64,000 bases of DNA from Novosphingobium capsulatum (GTDB lineage Bacteria; Pseudomonadota; Alphaproteobacteria; Sphingomonadales; Sphingomonadaceae). The notes below the pieces were generated by a model. That model was not told where the DNA came from. It worked only from the letters and a program-made list of their open reading frames with translations, and made no database searches. Position 1 is the stretch's first letter. Each line of letters opens with the position of its first letter. The translations under genes were made by a program, and so were the position numbers. The DNA lies in the NCBI GenBank assembly GCA_015661825.1, contig DQVI01000065.1, positions 1-64,000 of the forward strand. The letters run 5' to 3'. Below, in pieces: positions 38,177-46,525 of the stretch.

Positions 38177-40539
38177 CGGGCAACACTCCTGAGCTTGGGG
38201 GCCGGGGCCGGGGTGGAGAGGCCGAGCACCGCGATGATCGCATCGAGGCAGGCGAGCGTGGCCGGGGCCATGTCGGCCCGCGCGCCCGCGATGTAGAGCG
38301 CGGTGTCGAGCGCCTTCTGCCGGTCGGCCCGCTCGGGCAGGAGGGCCGGCAGGCTGGCCATGGCCTTGTCGCGCGCGAATTCGACGATCAGCGACTGCTT
38401 GCGCAGGATCGCCTCGCGCTGCTCGGGGCCCAGCGCGGCAAAAGGTTCGCGCTGCGTGAGCACCTCCTGCGAGCGGGCGAGGCGGTCCTGCCGGACCCCG
38501 CCGCGCGATTCGGCCAGCAGCAGGAGGATGCGGATCACCCCGTCGGCATAGCTCCCTTGCGCAACCCGGCGCAGCGCCGCGCGTACTTCGGGCAGGTCGC
38601 GCGGGTCGCCAGCGCCGGTACTCTGGGTCGTTTCGGCGCTGCGCTCGATCATCTGGCGGCCCAGACGCTGGGCAAGGGGGAAGCCCCAGATGGCCAGAAA
38701 ACTGGTTTCCTGCACCACGTCGCGCCAGTCCCGCCAGGCATCGATGCCCTGGGTGATCGCCTCGGCCCACCAGCGTTCGAGAGCGAGGAACGGATTGTCG
38801 CTGGCGCTGCGCTGGCGGCGCTGGAGAACCTGCACGGCCGCCGGGCCGACCCAGGACATGAACGGGTTGGCATCGGAAAAGACCTTGCGGCTCAGCCGGC
38901 TGGGATGCGCCTCGGTCAGCCGCTCGGCCACCGGCGGGGTGACCATGGCGCGCACTGCGGGGCGCAGGATGGTTTCATAGGCGCGCGCGTTCTGTTCAGA
39001 GATGTAGGAGACGGCAGCAAACCCGGCTTCGTGGGTGCGGTCCTCGCTGATCGCGCGCAAATCGGCCATCGTGCGTTCGTGCAGGTCGACGAGGTAATGC
39101 GGGCCATCCCCGTTCTCTCCGGGGCCTTCCTGTTCGGAGCCCTCCTGTTCGGTAATCGTCATCTCGTAGAGACCGGGGGCGAGCGCCTCGATGGTCTTGA
39201 GCGTCGAGGCCATCTCGGCATGTTCGCGCCGGGCCACCGACGAGGACACGAAGATCCCCAGATGGCCGACTTTCTCGTGGATCATGTAGACGATGCGCTG
39301 GCCCCGGACGCGGATTTCGGTCTCGTCGGCATAGAGATCGGTGATCCAGTTGAGCGCCTGGGGTGGCGGGGTGATATTGTCGCCCCAACTGGCAAAGACC
39401 ACGATGGGCGAAGTGACCGCCTTGATGTCGAGCATGCGCCCGCCCGGCAGCCGCGCCTCGCCGCGCGCCAGCTTGTTGCCCACGAAAAGCTGTTCGACGA
39501 TCCAGCGGATCTCGTTCTCGTTCATGAAGTGGAAGCCGCCCCACCAGCGTTCGAACTTCAGGAACTCGCCGTGGCTCTCGTCGACATTGGCATAGAGATC
39601 GGCATATTTGGCAAAGTAGTTGCGGCCCGGATTGAGCATCTCGAAATTGAGCACGAGGTGCGCCCCATCGAACTTGCCCCCGCCCAGATCCGACAGCATC
39701 AGCGCGGGCAGCGCCCCGCCGACAAAGCCGCCGTTGTAGCGCATCGTCGAATTGCCGATATGCCCCGACCAGGCCGCCACCGGCGCCCCGTTCATCACCA
39801 GCGGGCCGACCAGATCGGGATTGGTCGCGGCCAGCAGCAGCGAGGCCCAGCCCCCCTGGCAATTGCCCACGATCACCGGCTTGGGCGATTCCGGATGGCG
39901 GCGCAGGATCTCGGCGACGAAGGCGGCCTCGGCCTCGGTCACGTCGCCGATGGTCTGGCCCGGTTCGGGTTCGGGCCGGAAGGTGACGAAATAGACCGGG
40001 TTTCCGGCCTTGAGCGCAACGCCGACCTCGCTGTCCGACTTGAACCCGCCGATCCCCGCGCCATGGCCCGCGCGCGGGTCGATGATCATGAACGGGCGCT
40101 TGGCATCCTGCGTGGTGCCCCCCTCGGGCGCGCGGATGCGCATGAGCATGTAGTTGACGGGCCGGGGCAGGTCGGCCCCGTCGATGATCAGGTCGTATTC
40201 GTAGGCCAGCACCGGGGGCGAGCCGAGCGCCTTGTGCAGCGCATCGTTGTTGCCCCGCTCGCGCAAGGTGTCGAGGGTGAGGATCGCGCGCTGCCCGGCG
40301 TCGAGCGCATAGGCGCTGGCATGGTGGGCCAGTTCGTGGCGCAGGCCCAGACCGGCAAAGGTTTCCCCTATCGCGCGGGCCTTGTGCCAGGCCTGGTCAA
40401 GCCGTCGCTTGTGTTCGGCGTGCATGCGCTCGCCATGGCGGCGGGCACTGGTCATCACGTCGAAGACCTGCCCGGTGGCGGCAGCCATGTCACGCAAGGC
40501 GTCACGGGTGGCCGTTTCGAGGGATGGGACAAGGATCAT
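38173..40539 (-). CDS. DUF3141-family protein, PHA-synthase-like alpha/beta hydrolase
   Basis: 788 residues, the usual length for DUF3141. The central part looks like the PhaC/alpha-beta hydrolase fold: FMIIDPRAGHGAGIGGF near residue 155, VIVGNCQGGWASLLLA near 220 (Cys nucleophile in GNCQGG, as in PHA synthases), VFASWGDNITPPPQAL near 385 for the Asp, and HEKVGHLGIFVSS near 430 for the His. The long C-terminal part is helical and unassigned. The biochemical role of the family is not settled. In other alphaproteobacteria I recall it near phosphotransacetylase, acetate kinase and fabI; only fabI is here. The ATG at 40539 has GGAG upstream. Confidence 0.85.
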   Translation of the reverse strand: MILVPSLETATRDALRDMAAATGQVFDVMTSARRHGERMHAEHKRRLDQAWHKARAIGETFAGLGLRHELAHHASAYALDAGQRAILTLDTLRERGNNDALHKALGSPPVLAYEYDLIIDGADLPRPVNYMLMRIRAPEGGTTQDAKRPFMIIDPRAGHGAGIGGFKSDSEVGVALKAGNPVYFVTFRPEPEPGQTIGDVTEAEAAFVAEILRRHPESPKPVIVGNCQGGWASLLLAATNPDLVGPLVMNGAPVAAWSGHIGNSTMRYNGGFVGGALPALMLSDLGGGKFDGAHLVLNFEMLNPGRNYFAKYADLYANVDESHGEFLKFERWWGGFHFMNENEIRWIVEQLFVGNKLARGEARLPGGRMLDIKAVTSPIVVFASWGDNITPPPQALNWITDLYADETEIRVRGQRIVYMIHEKVGHLGIFVSSSVARREHAEMASTLKTIEALAPGLYEMTITEQEGSEQEGPGENGDGPHYLVDLHERTMADLRAISEDRTHEAGFAAVSYISEQNARAYETILRPAVRAMVTPPVAERLTEAHPSRLSRKVFSDANPFMSWVGPAAVQVLQRRQRSASDNPFLALERWWAEAITQGIDAWRDWRDVVQETSFLAIWGFPLAQRLGRQMIERSAETTQSTGAGDPRDLPEVRAALRRVAQGSYADGVIRILLLLAESRGGVRQDRLARSQEVLTQREPFAALGPEQREAILRKQSLIVEFARDKAMASLPALLPERADRQKALDTALYIAGARADMAPATLACLDAIIAVLGLSTPAPAPKLRSVAR

Positions 40540-40837
40540 GGGGTCTCCAGGGGTGGGATCAGGCCATGCCATGTCTTGCCGGTCAGCGGGGCGGGAATGG
40601 AGCGGTGCAACATGGGGGGTTCGTGCAAGGCTCTGCCAGAGCGGCAGGAACGGGAGCGCAGGCTAGGCGAGCGGGCCTGTCATCTTGCAACTGCGTCCTT
40701 ACGCACGGGCCCTTAGGTGTGGCGCCAGGCCGGACGAACCCGGCCAGTTCCCGACAGAGGCTGGTGGTCCGCGCATGGGCCAGCGCAAGGCGGGTGATCC
40801 GGTGCCTTGGCAAATGACTGGAAAATCATTGGGGAAG

Positions 40838-40915
<78 letters not shown>

Positions 40916-41422
40916 ACACCCGAAGGCCCTTAGGTTTGCTGGGGATTCTGCGCAAGGGCAAAGTTTGGCCTGTAGCATCCAGTGCCAGAACGAATCTGGA
41001 ACGTAGCTTGAGAGTCCCGACATAGTCCCGACCAGAATTTGACGTCCCAGGGATTCACGCTGCTGCAAGACTGGATATTCGGGGCCCGTGGTCAGGGTAC
41101 CCAAACCAGCCCTTCGTTGCCCATGCAACGACGGGTTTCGACGATGCGGCTATCTGCTTACACATACCAATATCTCCAAATAGGCAGCATCTTTGTTTTG
41201 TAGAGGCGCACGTAGCCTATAGTCTGATCTGCGCGCGTTCCTCCCTCCACGCGTAGCGGCGCCCCAGGGTGCGGCCTATAAGCTGTTCCCTGGGGCTATA
41301 TCATCGTCGCGATAAGTTATGTCTATCTGTCGGTCCTATAGAAATGCTGATCGGCTTGGTATCTGTCGTTCCCATCAGAAGATGATTAGTTTCGTTGATG
41401 CGCATTATCGTGAGGTGATGAC
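40916..41422. other. tRNA-prophage junction region; no gene supported
   Basis: About 500 bp, dropping in GC from about 41130 onward, between the tRNA and the first phage-side gene. It holds a hairpin at 41110-41135 (CGTTGC/GCAACG core, 11 bp with one mismatch), a 9-bp inverted repeat GCCCCAGGG/CCCTGGGGC (41261-41269, 41288-41296), and the hexamer CCTATA three times at 59-60 bp spacing (41216, 41275, 41335). The chromosomal-phage boundary is probably in here, but no attachment core could be shown. Confidence 0.45.
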
Positions 41423-41725
41423 GTGAGAACACTGTATTCTGCCTGCTTATCCCGTCTCGGACTTTCACAGACAGAGGCCGCAGTCCTCCACAAGGTCAGG
41501 ACAGACATGATAAAGTCGTGGTCGACCGGGTGCAGTTGTGTTCCAGATGAGGCATGGGAAGACTTGCGAGATTATGAGGCTAAAATCATAGACAGTTCGG
41601 AGCAGGTGCGCGAAATGTGGCGAGAACAGGGAGAGCCTCTTGAGGTAGACGCTGCCGCTGGAGATTTACAATCGCTGATGGCCTTGGCCGATTTCGTCCT
41701 GTCTGCACCAGTCAGGGTCGCATAG
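41423..41725 (+). CDS. small putative HTH regulator at the phage edge
   Basis: 100 residues. The first half (LSRLGLSQTEAAVLHKVRTDMIKSW, in two parts, then PDEAWEDLRDYEAKI) has the helix-turn-helix spacing of YdiL/DUF1870-type and related phage regulators. The second half is acidic and helical with no motif. It has a reasonable GTGATGACGTG context and lower GC than the host genes. It converges on the Rz1 gene, with stop codons 1 bp apart. It might regulate lysogeny or late genes, or be a host gene at the junction; function is not established. Confidence 0.6.
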   Translation: MRTLYSACLSRLGLSQTEAAVLHKVRTDMIKSWSTGCSCVPDEAWEDLRDYEAKIIDSSEQVREMWREQGEPLEVDAAAGDLQSLMALADFVLSAPVRVA

Positions 41726-41726
41726 G

Positions 41727-42011
41727 CTACCACTTCGAGATAATGGCACATCCCTTGATCAGCGCCAGCGCCTTGTCGAGTGCCGCCCGCAGCCGCAGGT
41801 CGACCGCCGCCAGAACGCCAGCGTCGTGCGCGGCATCGCCAGTCAATTGGTCGCCCACGCGCGCGGGCACGGCGGGCACGTCGGCCGGATCGATACAGGC
41901 CACGGAGACCGGCGTGAGAACCTTTTCGACCCGCACATCAATGATCGGAGGCGGCGTCTTGCTAGCGCAAGCACCCAGGAGAAGCGGTAGCAATACAAAC
42001 AGTGCTTTCAT
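41727..42011 (-). CDS. Rz1-like outer-membrane spanin lipoprotein
   Basis: 94 residues. Signal peptide MKALFVLLPLLLGAC with lipobox LGAC (Cys at 15), then a Pro-rich start of the mature part (KTPPPIIDV) and a helical C-terminus, all typical of Rz1 o-spanins, though longer than lambda Rz1. It would join Rz across the periplasm to fuse the membranes in the last step of lysis. In most phages Rz1 overlaps or lies inside Rz; here it is separated from Rz by about 740 bp holding a homing endonuclease gene, and its first codons may come from the inserted DNA. Confidence 0.8.
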   Translation of the reverse strand: MKALFVLLPLLLGACASKTPPPIIDVRVEKVLTPVSVACIDPADVPAVPARVGDQLTGDAAHDAGVLAAVDLRLRAALDKALALIKGCAIISKW

Positions 42012-42013
42012 TT

Positions 42014-42637
42014 TTACCGCCCCTTATTGATTGATTCCTCGGCAGACAACTTTGTACTTAAAAGTCTGCGTCGTATCGTATTTACATGTAATCCACTGAT
42101 TTCAGCTAATTCTGGTATGGTAATTTGGCGACCTTGATATGAGAAGTATCTTGTTTTGCGCTGATTGCGGCATTGAGTTTTTCGGTCGACCCAGCGGCAG
42201 TTTCCCGCCTCATAACCTCTATCGTTATCAATGCGATCTAACTCAAGATTGTCAGCGTAACCGTTATTCGTCGCCCATTGATGAAAAGCAGAATAATCAT
42301 CCCACTCCTCACTAAAATTTATCCCGCGTCCGCCGTAATCCGCAAAATGCTTATCACGTGGATTCCTGCATCGTCCCCGCGCACCAATCCATATCTTGTG
42401 AAGCCGTGTTGCGCTTAGGCCATGCTTGAGCATCTGGTCTGCACGGCATGCTAGATCGCATTTCCTGCATTTGGGCAAAGCGCAGTCGCATTTGACCGAT
42501 TGCGCCATGCGCTCAAAGGGCTCAGAACCACAGTCGCATTGCCACAGATAAATGCTTCGGTGGTTGACGATCCGCAGAAATTTGAGTGCGACTAGCTTTC
42601 CAAAGCGCTGGCCGGTAAGATCAATGAAAGCCGACAT
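42014..42637 (-). CDS. HNH-type homing endonuclease, free-standing
   Basis: 207 residues. It has the phage homing-nuclease pattern: LTGQRFGKLVALKF at the N-terminus, WQCDCGSE with further Cys pairs (KCDCALPKCRKCDLAC) that may bind zinc, RLHKIWIGARGRCRNP, YGGRGINFSEEW, LELDRIDNDRGYEAGNCRWV (the HNH-like core with D-R-x-D-N and N-C-R-W) and a C-terminal DNA-binding part (ITIPELAEISGLHVNTIRRR). The start at 42637 has AGGAG 6 nt before it; the frame is open to 42733 without a ribosome site. GC is clearly below that of flanking phage genes, a sign of separate origin. It lies between Rz and Rz1 and ends 2 bp before the Rz1 start. Confidence 0.85.
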   Translation of the reverse strand: MSAFIDLTGQRFGKLVALKFLRIVNHRSIYLWQCDCGSEPFERMAQSVKCDCALPKCRKCDLACRADQMLKHGLSATRLHKIWIGARGRCRNPRDKHFADYGGRGINFSEEWDDYSAFHQWATNNGYADNLELDRIDNDRGYEAGNCRWVDRKTQCRNQRKTRYFSYQGRQITIPELAEISGLHVNTIRRRLLSTKLSAEESINKGR

Positions 42638-42716
42638 CGCCATCTCCTTTGGCTTGTTGGTCAGGCTCTGGGAGGCGCGACCAACGCCTTTCAGAGCCGC
42701 TGAAATCATAGCTGAA

Positions 42717-42755
42717 TCATGATTTGTTCTCAAGGGCCAGGATCATGCGGCGCAT
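42717..42755 (-). pseudogene. truncated original start of Rz1 (proposed)
   Basis: The Rz stop overlaps an ATG (TGATG), as expected for a coupled Rz1. The frame reads MRRMILALENKS and stops. MRRMILAL looks like the beginning of a lipoprotein signal peptide, and joining it to FVLLPLLLGAC of the present Rz1 would give a normal one. I read it as the stump left by the endonuclease insertion. Confidence 0.5.
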
Positions 42756-43207
42756 CAAAGTTCCCCCTTGGCGGCCATCACAGCAGCAGGCGTTCGGCAA
42801 TTCACAGAGGATGACGGCGATGCCATCTCAATTGCGCGTGCCAGCGATTCCCGCTCGGTGTTGCGCGGATCAGTCGCAGCCAACGCATCCTTTCCAGCCT
42901 GCTTGCGTGTATCGCCATCAGCCTTGAGCCGCTGCACGGCGGCGTTCTGCAACTGGAGAGCGTCATGGAGCACATCGAAGCTTCCGCGCATGATCTCAGC
43001 GGCCCGCCGCCAGTCGTGTTCGGCGCTGCGCCACTGATCGCGCTCGGCCCTGAGGCCAGCGATCTTGATCGGCCAGATGCGCAGGCCCTCAATGCGGACC
43101 GTCTGGACCACGAGCAGCAGGGCGAGGGCGGTGCAGATCGGCCATGCCAGCGGGGCGAGGCGGGCGGCCAACCATGCCCATGCCTGGGCAAGCAGGGCGG
43201 CGATCAT
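42755..43207 (-). CDS. Rz-like inner-membrane spanin
   Basis: 150 residues. One N-terminal membrane helix (LAPLAWPICTALALLLVVQT) and a long charged coiled-coil periplasmic region (LRAERDQWRSAEHDWRRAAE, NAAVQRLKADGDTRKQ), the layout of Rz i-spanins. Its start overlaps the stop of the preceding small membrane protein gene (4 bp). The C-terminus is normal for the type, so the endonuclease insertion did not damage this gene. Confidence 0.75.
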   Translation of the reverse strand: MIAALLAQAWAWLAARLAPLAWPICTALALLLVVQTVRIEGLRIWPIKIAGLRAERDQWRSAEHDWRRAAEIMRGSFDVLHDALQLQNAAVQRLKADGDTRKQAGKDALAATDPRNTERESLARAIEMASPSSSVNCRTPAAVMAAKGEL

Positions 43208-43482
43208 ACCTCACCGCCCGGCAGATTGGGCTGGGGCAAGCGCCGCGCAATCGTCGGGAGCAGGAAGGCCAAGAAGCCCACTGCCACCGATGCCACCGGC
43301 CTCCATTCCTCGGGCACATAGGCCACGATTCGCGGCAGCAGGGTCGGGTCGCTCATGAGGTAGCCGATCAGCAGGCCGCTCACGGCAGCGATCTTGACAG
43401 ACCACAGGCGCCAGAGGGCGCGCGCTTCGATCACGGCCTTGCGATAGGCCGGGCTGGCCTTGATTTTGGTCCAGATGCTCAT
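43204..43482 (-). CDS. small phage membrane protein, holin-like
   Basis: 92 residues, two hydrophobic segments (KIAAVSGLLIGYLM and VASVAVGFLAFLLPTIA) between a basic N-terminus and a short basic tail. It matches the pattern of small proteins seen beside phage endolysins (DUF7940-like from memory). It is coupled to the endolysin gene upstream and the Rz gene downstream by 4-bp overlaps, so a role as holin, antiholin or lysis accessory is likely; which one cannot be told. Confidence 0.65.
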   Translation of the reverse strand: MSIWTKIKASPAYRKAVIEARALWRLWSVKIAAVSGLLIGYLMSDPTLLPRIVAYVPEEWRPVASVAVGFLAFLLPTIARRLPQPNLPGGEV

Positions 43483-44177
43483 GCGATGACTCCCATGCTT
43501 CGTGCGCGACGGGCAGCAACTTCCGCCACGCCGATCAGGCCGCCATTGACGGCCCGGCGCAGGCCCGTGAAATCGCCCCGGTCGCAGTAGCTATTGGCCT
43601 TCGCGCGGCCCCAGTAGTCGCAGAAGGCGCGCGCCATCGGCACGGGCTCGCCGCCGTGGATCTGCTCAGAGGTCACCCCGAGCCGATAGAGCAGCAGGTC
43701 GTATTCGGCCCGGCCCGTGTGCTGGATCAGCCCGCCGCCTCGACTGTTCCAGCCATCATCGTCATCCGTGCCGTTGAGCTGGTTGCCCATGCGGCCGCCA
43801 TAGACGAAGTTGGCCAGCTCGCGCGGCTTGCCGACGAAGGCTTGCGCGCTCGCCAGCGTGGGGAATCGCCTGGGCCAAGTGCGCATCATGCCCGCCGCTG
43901 AATAGCTCATGTTCTCGGCAAAGCTGGTGTATCCGCCGGTCTCGTTGCCGGTCTGGGCAAGTGCCTCGGCGAGCCGGGCGCGGGTGTCCACAATGCCTGC
44001 CTTGAGAAGTTCCGGGGCCAGGGCGGCGCCAAGCGCGCGCAGCGCGGCATCGGGCTGGCGCTGGGCCTGATGGGCGAGCAGGGCAGTGCAGGTCTTGCCG
44101 CCCCACTGGCCATCGATCGGACCCGGATCATAACCCTTGGCGGCCAATGTGGATTGCGTTTTGCGAATGTCGATCAT
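43479..44177 (-). CDS. GH19-type endolysin with peptidoglycan-binding N-terminus
   Basis: 232 residues. The N-terminal 50 residues resemble a PGBD repeat (IRKTQSTLAAKGYDPGPIDG, WGGKT). The rest is a lysozyme-like glycoside hydrolase 19 domain: LAEALAQTGNETGGYTSFAE with the catalytic Glu in GNETGG near residue 80, YSAAGMMRTWPRRFP, VYGGRMGN, and GGGLIQHTGRAEYD near 148. It should cut peptidoglycan glycan strands at lysis. No signal or SAR segment was seen, so it needs a holin. The ATG at 44177 overlaps the stop of the holin-like gene (ATGA); a Met five codons upstream is possible. Confidence 0.9.
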   Translation of the reverse strand: MIDIRKTQSTLAAKGYDPGPIDGQWGGKTCTALLAHQAQRQPDAALRALGAALAPELLKAGIVDTRARLAEALAQTGNETGGYTSFAENMSYSAAGMMRTWPRRFPTLASAQAFVGKPRELANFVYGGRMGNQLNGTDDDDGWNSRGGGLIQHTGRAEYDLLLYRLGVTSEQIHGGEPVPMARAFCDYWGRAKANSYCDRGDFTGLRRAVNGGLIGVAEVAARRARSMGVIA

Positions 44178-44497
44178 GGCGTTTTCTTCCATGGAGACCA
44201 GAGAGAGATATCGAGCTTTTCGGCTGTAGCGATCACCCCTTCGGCCACACCGATACAAGCGAGCCCAGCGATCGCTCCCGCTACCGTCGGAGGAACATCG
44301 ACAAGAGGGCGCAGGGATTTCGCGACGAAAGTGCCGAACAGATAGGCGCCGGACAGGCAAAGCAGGGAGGCGAGGATACGCTGCTTCCAGACCGAGGCCG
44401 GGCGCAGATATTCGCGCGCGCCGACGGCGAATGCGCCACCGCCGATCAGCTGGGCGGCATCATTTCCGATTGCGATCGGATCGCTTGGTACGGGCAT
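44174..44497 (-). CDS. phage holin-like membrane protein
   Basis: 107 residues with about three hydrophobic segments (AAQLIGGGAFAVGA, ILASLLCLSGAYLFGTFVA, VAGAIAGLACIGVAEGVIA) and a charged C-terminus (SPWKKTP), typical of class I holins. Its ATG overlaps the stop of the preceding membrane gene by one base (TGATG), and its stop overlaps the endolysin start. It is the best candidate for the pore that releases the endolysin. Confidence 0.7.
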   Translation of the reverse strand: MPVPSDPIAIGNDAAQLIGGGAFAVGAREYLRPASVWKQRILASLLCLSGAYLFGTFVAKSLRPLVDVPPTVAGAIAGLACIGVAEGVIATAEKLDISLWSPWKKTP

Positions 44498-44946
44498 CAG
44501 AGCGCCACCATGCGTAGTAGGTGCTGGAGCCGATGAGATAGACGGCCAGCCCAATGATCAATGCTGCGTCCGATGCCATCTGCCACGCCTCCAGCAATCA
44601 GGAATTGCGCAGCAGCGGCACAATTTATGGCGGCTGCATAGGTCCAGAAACCGATATATCGGTCGCCATCAGCAATGTGCAGGCAGCGCCAGAAGATCAT
44701 CCCAAGCGAGATCGCAGCGACCATGCGGTCCCTTGCCCCGCCATGGCAGGCGCGAAGGGCGACGATCATGCAGAGGTCGCAGAGCATCATCATGACCGCC
44801 CGATCATTGCCCTGATAGAGCGCGCCGATGATCCAGGATGAGGCCGTGGATGCGGCGAGGATGGCGATCACCGGTCGCGGCCCCACGCGATGGAAGGCCA
44901 TCGCCCAGAGCGCGGCATGCGCGGCATAGACGATGGCCGTTTCCAT
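44497..44946 (-). CDS. phage multi-pass membrane protein of unknown role
   Basis: 149 residues with four or so hydrophobic segments (IVYAAHAALWAMAFHRV, PVIAILAASTASSWIIGALY, AVMMMLCDLCMIVALRAC, YAAAINCAAAAQFLIAGGVA). No family was recognised. It lies between a small coiled-coil gene and the holin-like gene with one-base overlaps on both sides, so it is made with the lysis proteins and could be an antiholin or a second holin. Confidence 0.7.
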   Translation of the reverse strand: METAIVYAAHAALWAMAFHRVGPRPVIAILAASTASSWIIGALYQGNDRAVMMMLCDLCMIVALRACHGGARDRMVAAISLGMIFWRCLHIADGDRYIGFWTYAAAINCAAAAQFLIAGGVADGIGRSIDHWAGRLSHRLQHLLRMVAL

Positions 44947-45128
44947 CACTGCTCCTTCGGCTCGCTGGCGGCCATGAGCGTCTGCGGCTGCACGCCGGCG
45001 ACAGCGCCGTGCGATTGCAGCAGGCCGCTCAGGATCGAGCATTCTTCCGCGTGGATCTTGGCGAGCTGCGAGGTCAGTGCAGCCTTTCGCTTACCGAGAT
45101 CGATGAGGCGATTTGCGGAGTCGTCCAT
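44946..45128 (-). CDS. small phage coiled-coil protein
   Basis: 60 residues, mostly one amphipathic helix (LIDLGKRKAALTSQLAKIHA, EECSILSGLLQ). No family recognised. The stop overlaps the next gene's start (TGATG). It is placed at the head of the lysis group, directly after the tail-spike gene. Confidence 0.6.
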   Translation of the reverse strand: MDDSANRLIDLGKRKAALTSQLAKIHAEECSILSGLLQSHGAVAGVQPQTLMAASEPKEQ

Positions 45129-45175
45129 TGTGCGTCCTTTGGTTTACCGGGCCGGGTGGCCGCGATGGGTTGAAA

Positions 45176-46525
45176 TCAGTTAAGCGCGATAGAGCGACGC
45201 CCGCGTTCGAGCATGGTCTTCAGGCCGACGCGAGAACCGGTATCGTTGTATGATTGATCGTATCCGGCCCATGCCGCCCGAAGCGATGCAAGGTCGGAGA
45301 TTGCGGTCCCGCGCACAGTTCCCCATGTTCCAGAGCCGCTCACCAGATACGAGTTCTGGTCGTTGATGCAGCCGCCCGCGTCGCCAGTCGCGCTGTCCCA
45401 CGAGATCAGCGTGCCGATGGGCGCATGAAACCGGCAATTTCGGACAGTGTTGTTCGCGACCTTCGAGTTGTTCTCGACGTTGATGCCGACACGCAGGGCC
45501 GGAGAAGTGGCATAGCGGTTATAGACATCCACATCCTCGACAAGGACGTTCTGGCAGGCCTTGAGATACAAACCGGACAAGCACCCGCCATAGACGGTCG
45601 CACGGGTGACGCGAACGCCGGTCGCATTCTTGATCACGAGGCCCTGACCGTTCGATGTGTTGTTGCCGCCGAAGAATGAGCAGTCGATGACCGTAACGTT
45701 CGAGCACCCGGCGCCGATAACGGAAGCGTGGCCGGTCAACGCGACAGCCTTGACCCGCGTGATGATGCCGGTCGTGGTCTGGCCGGTCGAAGCATCTTCG
45801 CCGATCTGCATGCATGTCCCGGCGACGGACGAGCCGTAGGCGCACAGGTCAAGTTCGAAGAGCTTGAAATCCAGCACGCCCTTCATGCGGAACGGAAAAT
45901 AGCCGACGTGGAATTTGCACTGGACGAATGACAGGTCAGACACGAAACCAAGCTGGCTGTCGAAATTCACGCCAGCGATGGGATACGCCCCGATCTGTCG
46001 GATTTCACAGCCCTGCCAGAGGATTTTGCTGATCGTGTAGGTGCCCCCAGAGCCGGAGTCCCACACGCTCTGCATGGCGGTATTGGTCCCGCCAGATTGG
46101 CCGATCACATCCCAGCGGCAGCCGATAAACCGGATGTTTGAAGTAGTCGTGTTGAGGAACCGCATGACAGACGTTGCCGTAGCCGAGTTGTTGCGGAACA
46201 CGATGTTTCTGAACTGGATGAACGAGCAGGCGCCGACTTGGACCGAATAGTTCCCGCTGGTCCCGGTGATGACGACACTGCCCGGCGCCTGCGGATCGAG
46301 TAAGCTGTAATTCGGTTCGGGCTCGACGAACACGAAGTTTGCGAAGTTCTGGGTCAGGTAGAGGTAGCCAGAGCCAGAGTTTTCGGCATAGGTTCCCCCT
46401 CCCATGTAGATCACATCGCCAGCGGCTGCCACAGAGAGTGCCTTGACGAGCGTTGCATAGGGCGCGCCGGTTGCACCGGTCCCGGTCGTGTCATTGCCGG
46501 TCGTGCGGACGTAAATCTCAGCCAT
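45176..46525 (-). CDS. right-handed beta-helix tail spike or appendage protein
   Basis: 449 residues. The N-terminus AEIYVRTTGNDTTGTGAT and PYATLVKALSVAAAGDVIYMGGGTY is the standard entry of pectate-lyase-like parallel beta-helix proteins. It is followed by many short repeats with stacked Asn and hydrophobic residues (FIQFRNIVFRNNSAT, VLVEDVDVYNRY, VANNTVRNCRF). Phage proteins of this fold bind or cut surface polysaccharide. No catalytic residues can be named from sequence. Its ATG overlaps the stop of the small gene upstream. Confidence 0.8.
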   Translation of the reverse strand: MAEIYVRTTGNDTTGTGATGAPYATLVKALSVAAAGDVIYMGGGTYAENSGSGYLYLTQNFANFVFVEPEPNYSLLDPQAPGSVVITGTSGNYSVQVGACSFIQFRNIVFRNNSATATSVMRFLNTTTSNIRFIGCRWDVIGQSGGTNTAMQSVWDSGSGGTYTISKILWQGCEIRQIGAYPIAGVNFDSQLGFVSDLSFVQCKFHVGYFPFRMKGVLDFKLFELDLCAYGSSVAGTCMQIGEDASTGQTTTGIITRVKAVALTGHASVIGAGCSNVTVIDCSFFGGNNTSNGQGLVIKNATGVRVTRATVYGGCLSGLYLKACQNVLVEDVDVYNRYATSPALRVGINVENNSKVANNTVRNCRFHAPIGTLISWDSATGDAGGCINDQNSYLVSGSGTWGTVRGTAISDLASLRAAWAGYDQSYNDTGSRVGLKTMLERGRRSIALN

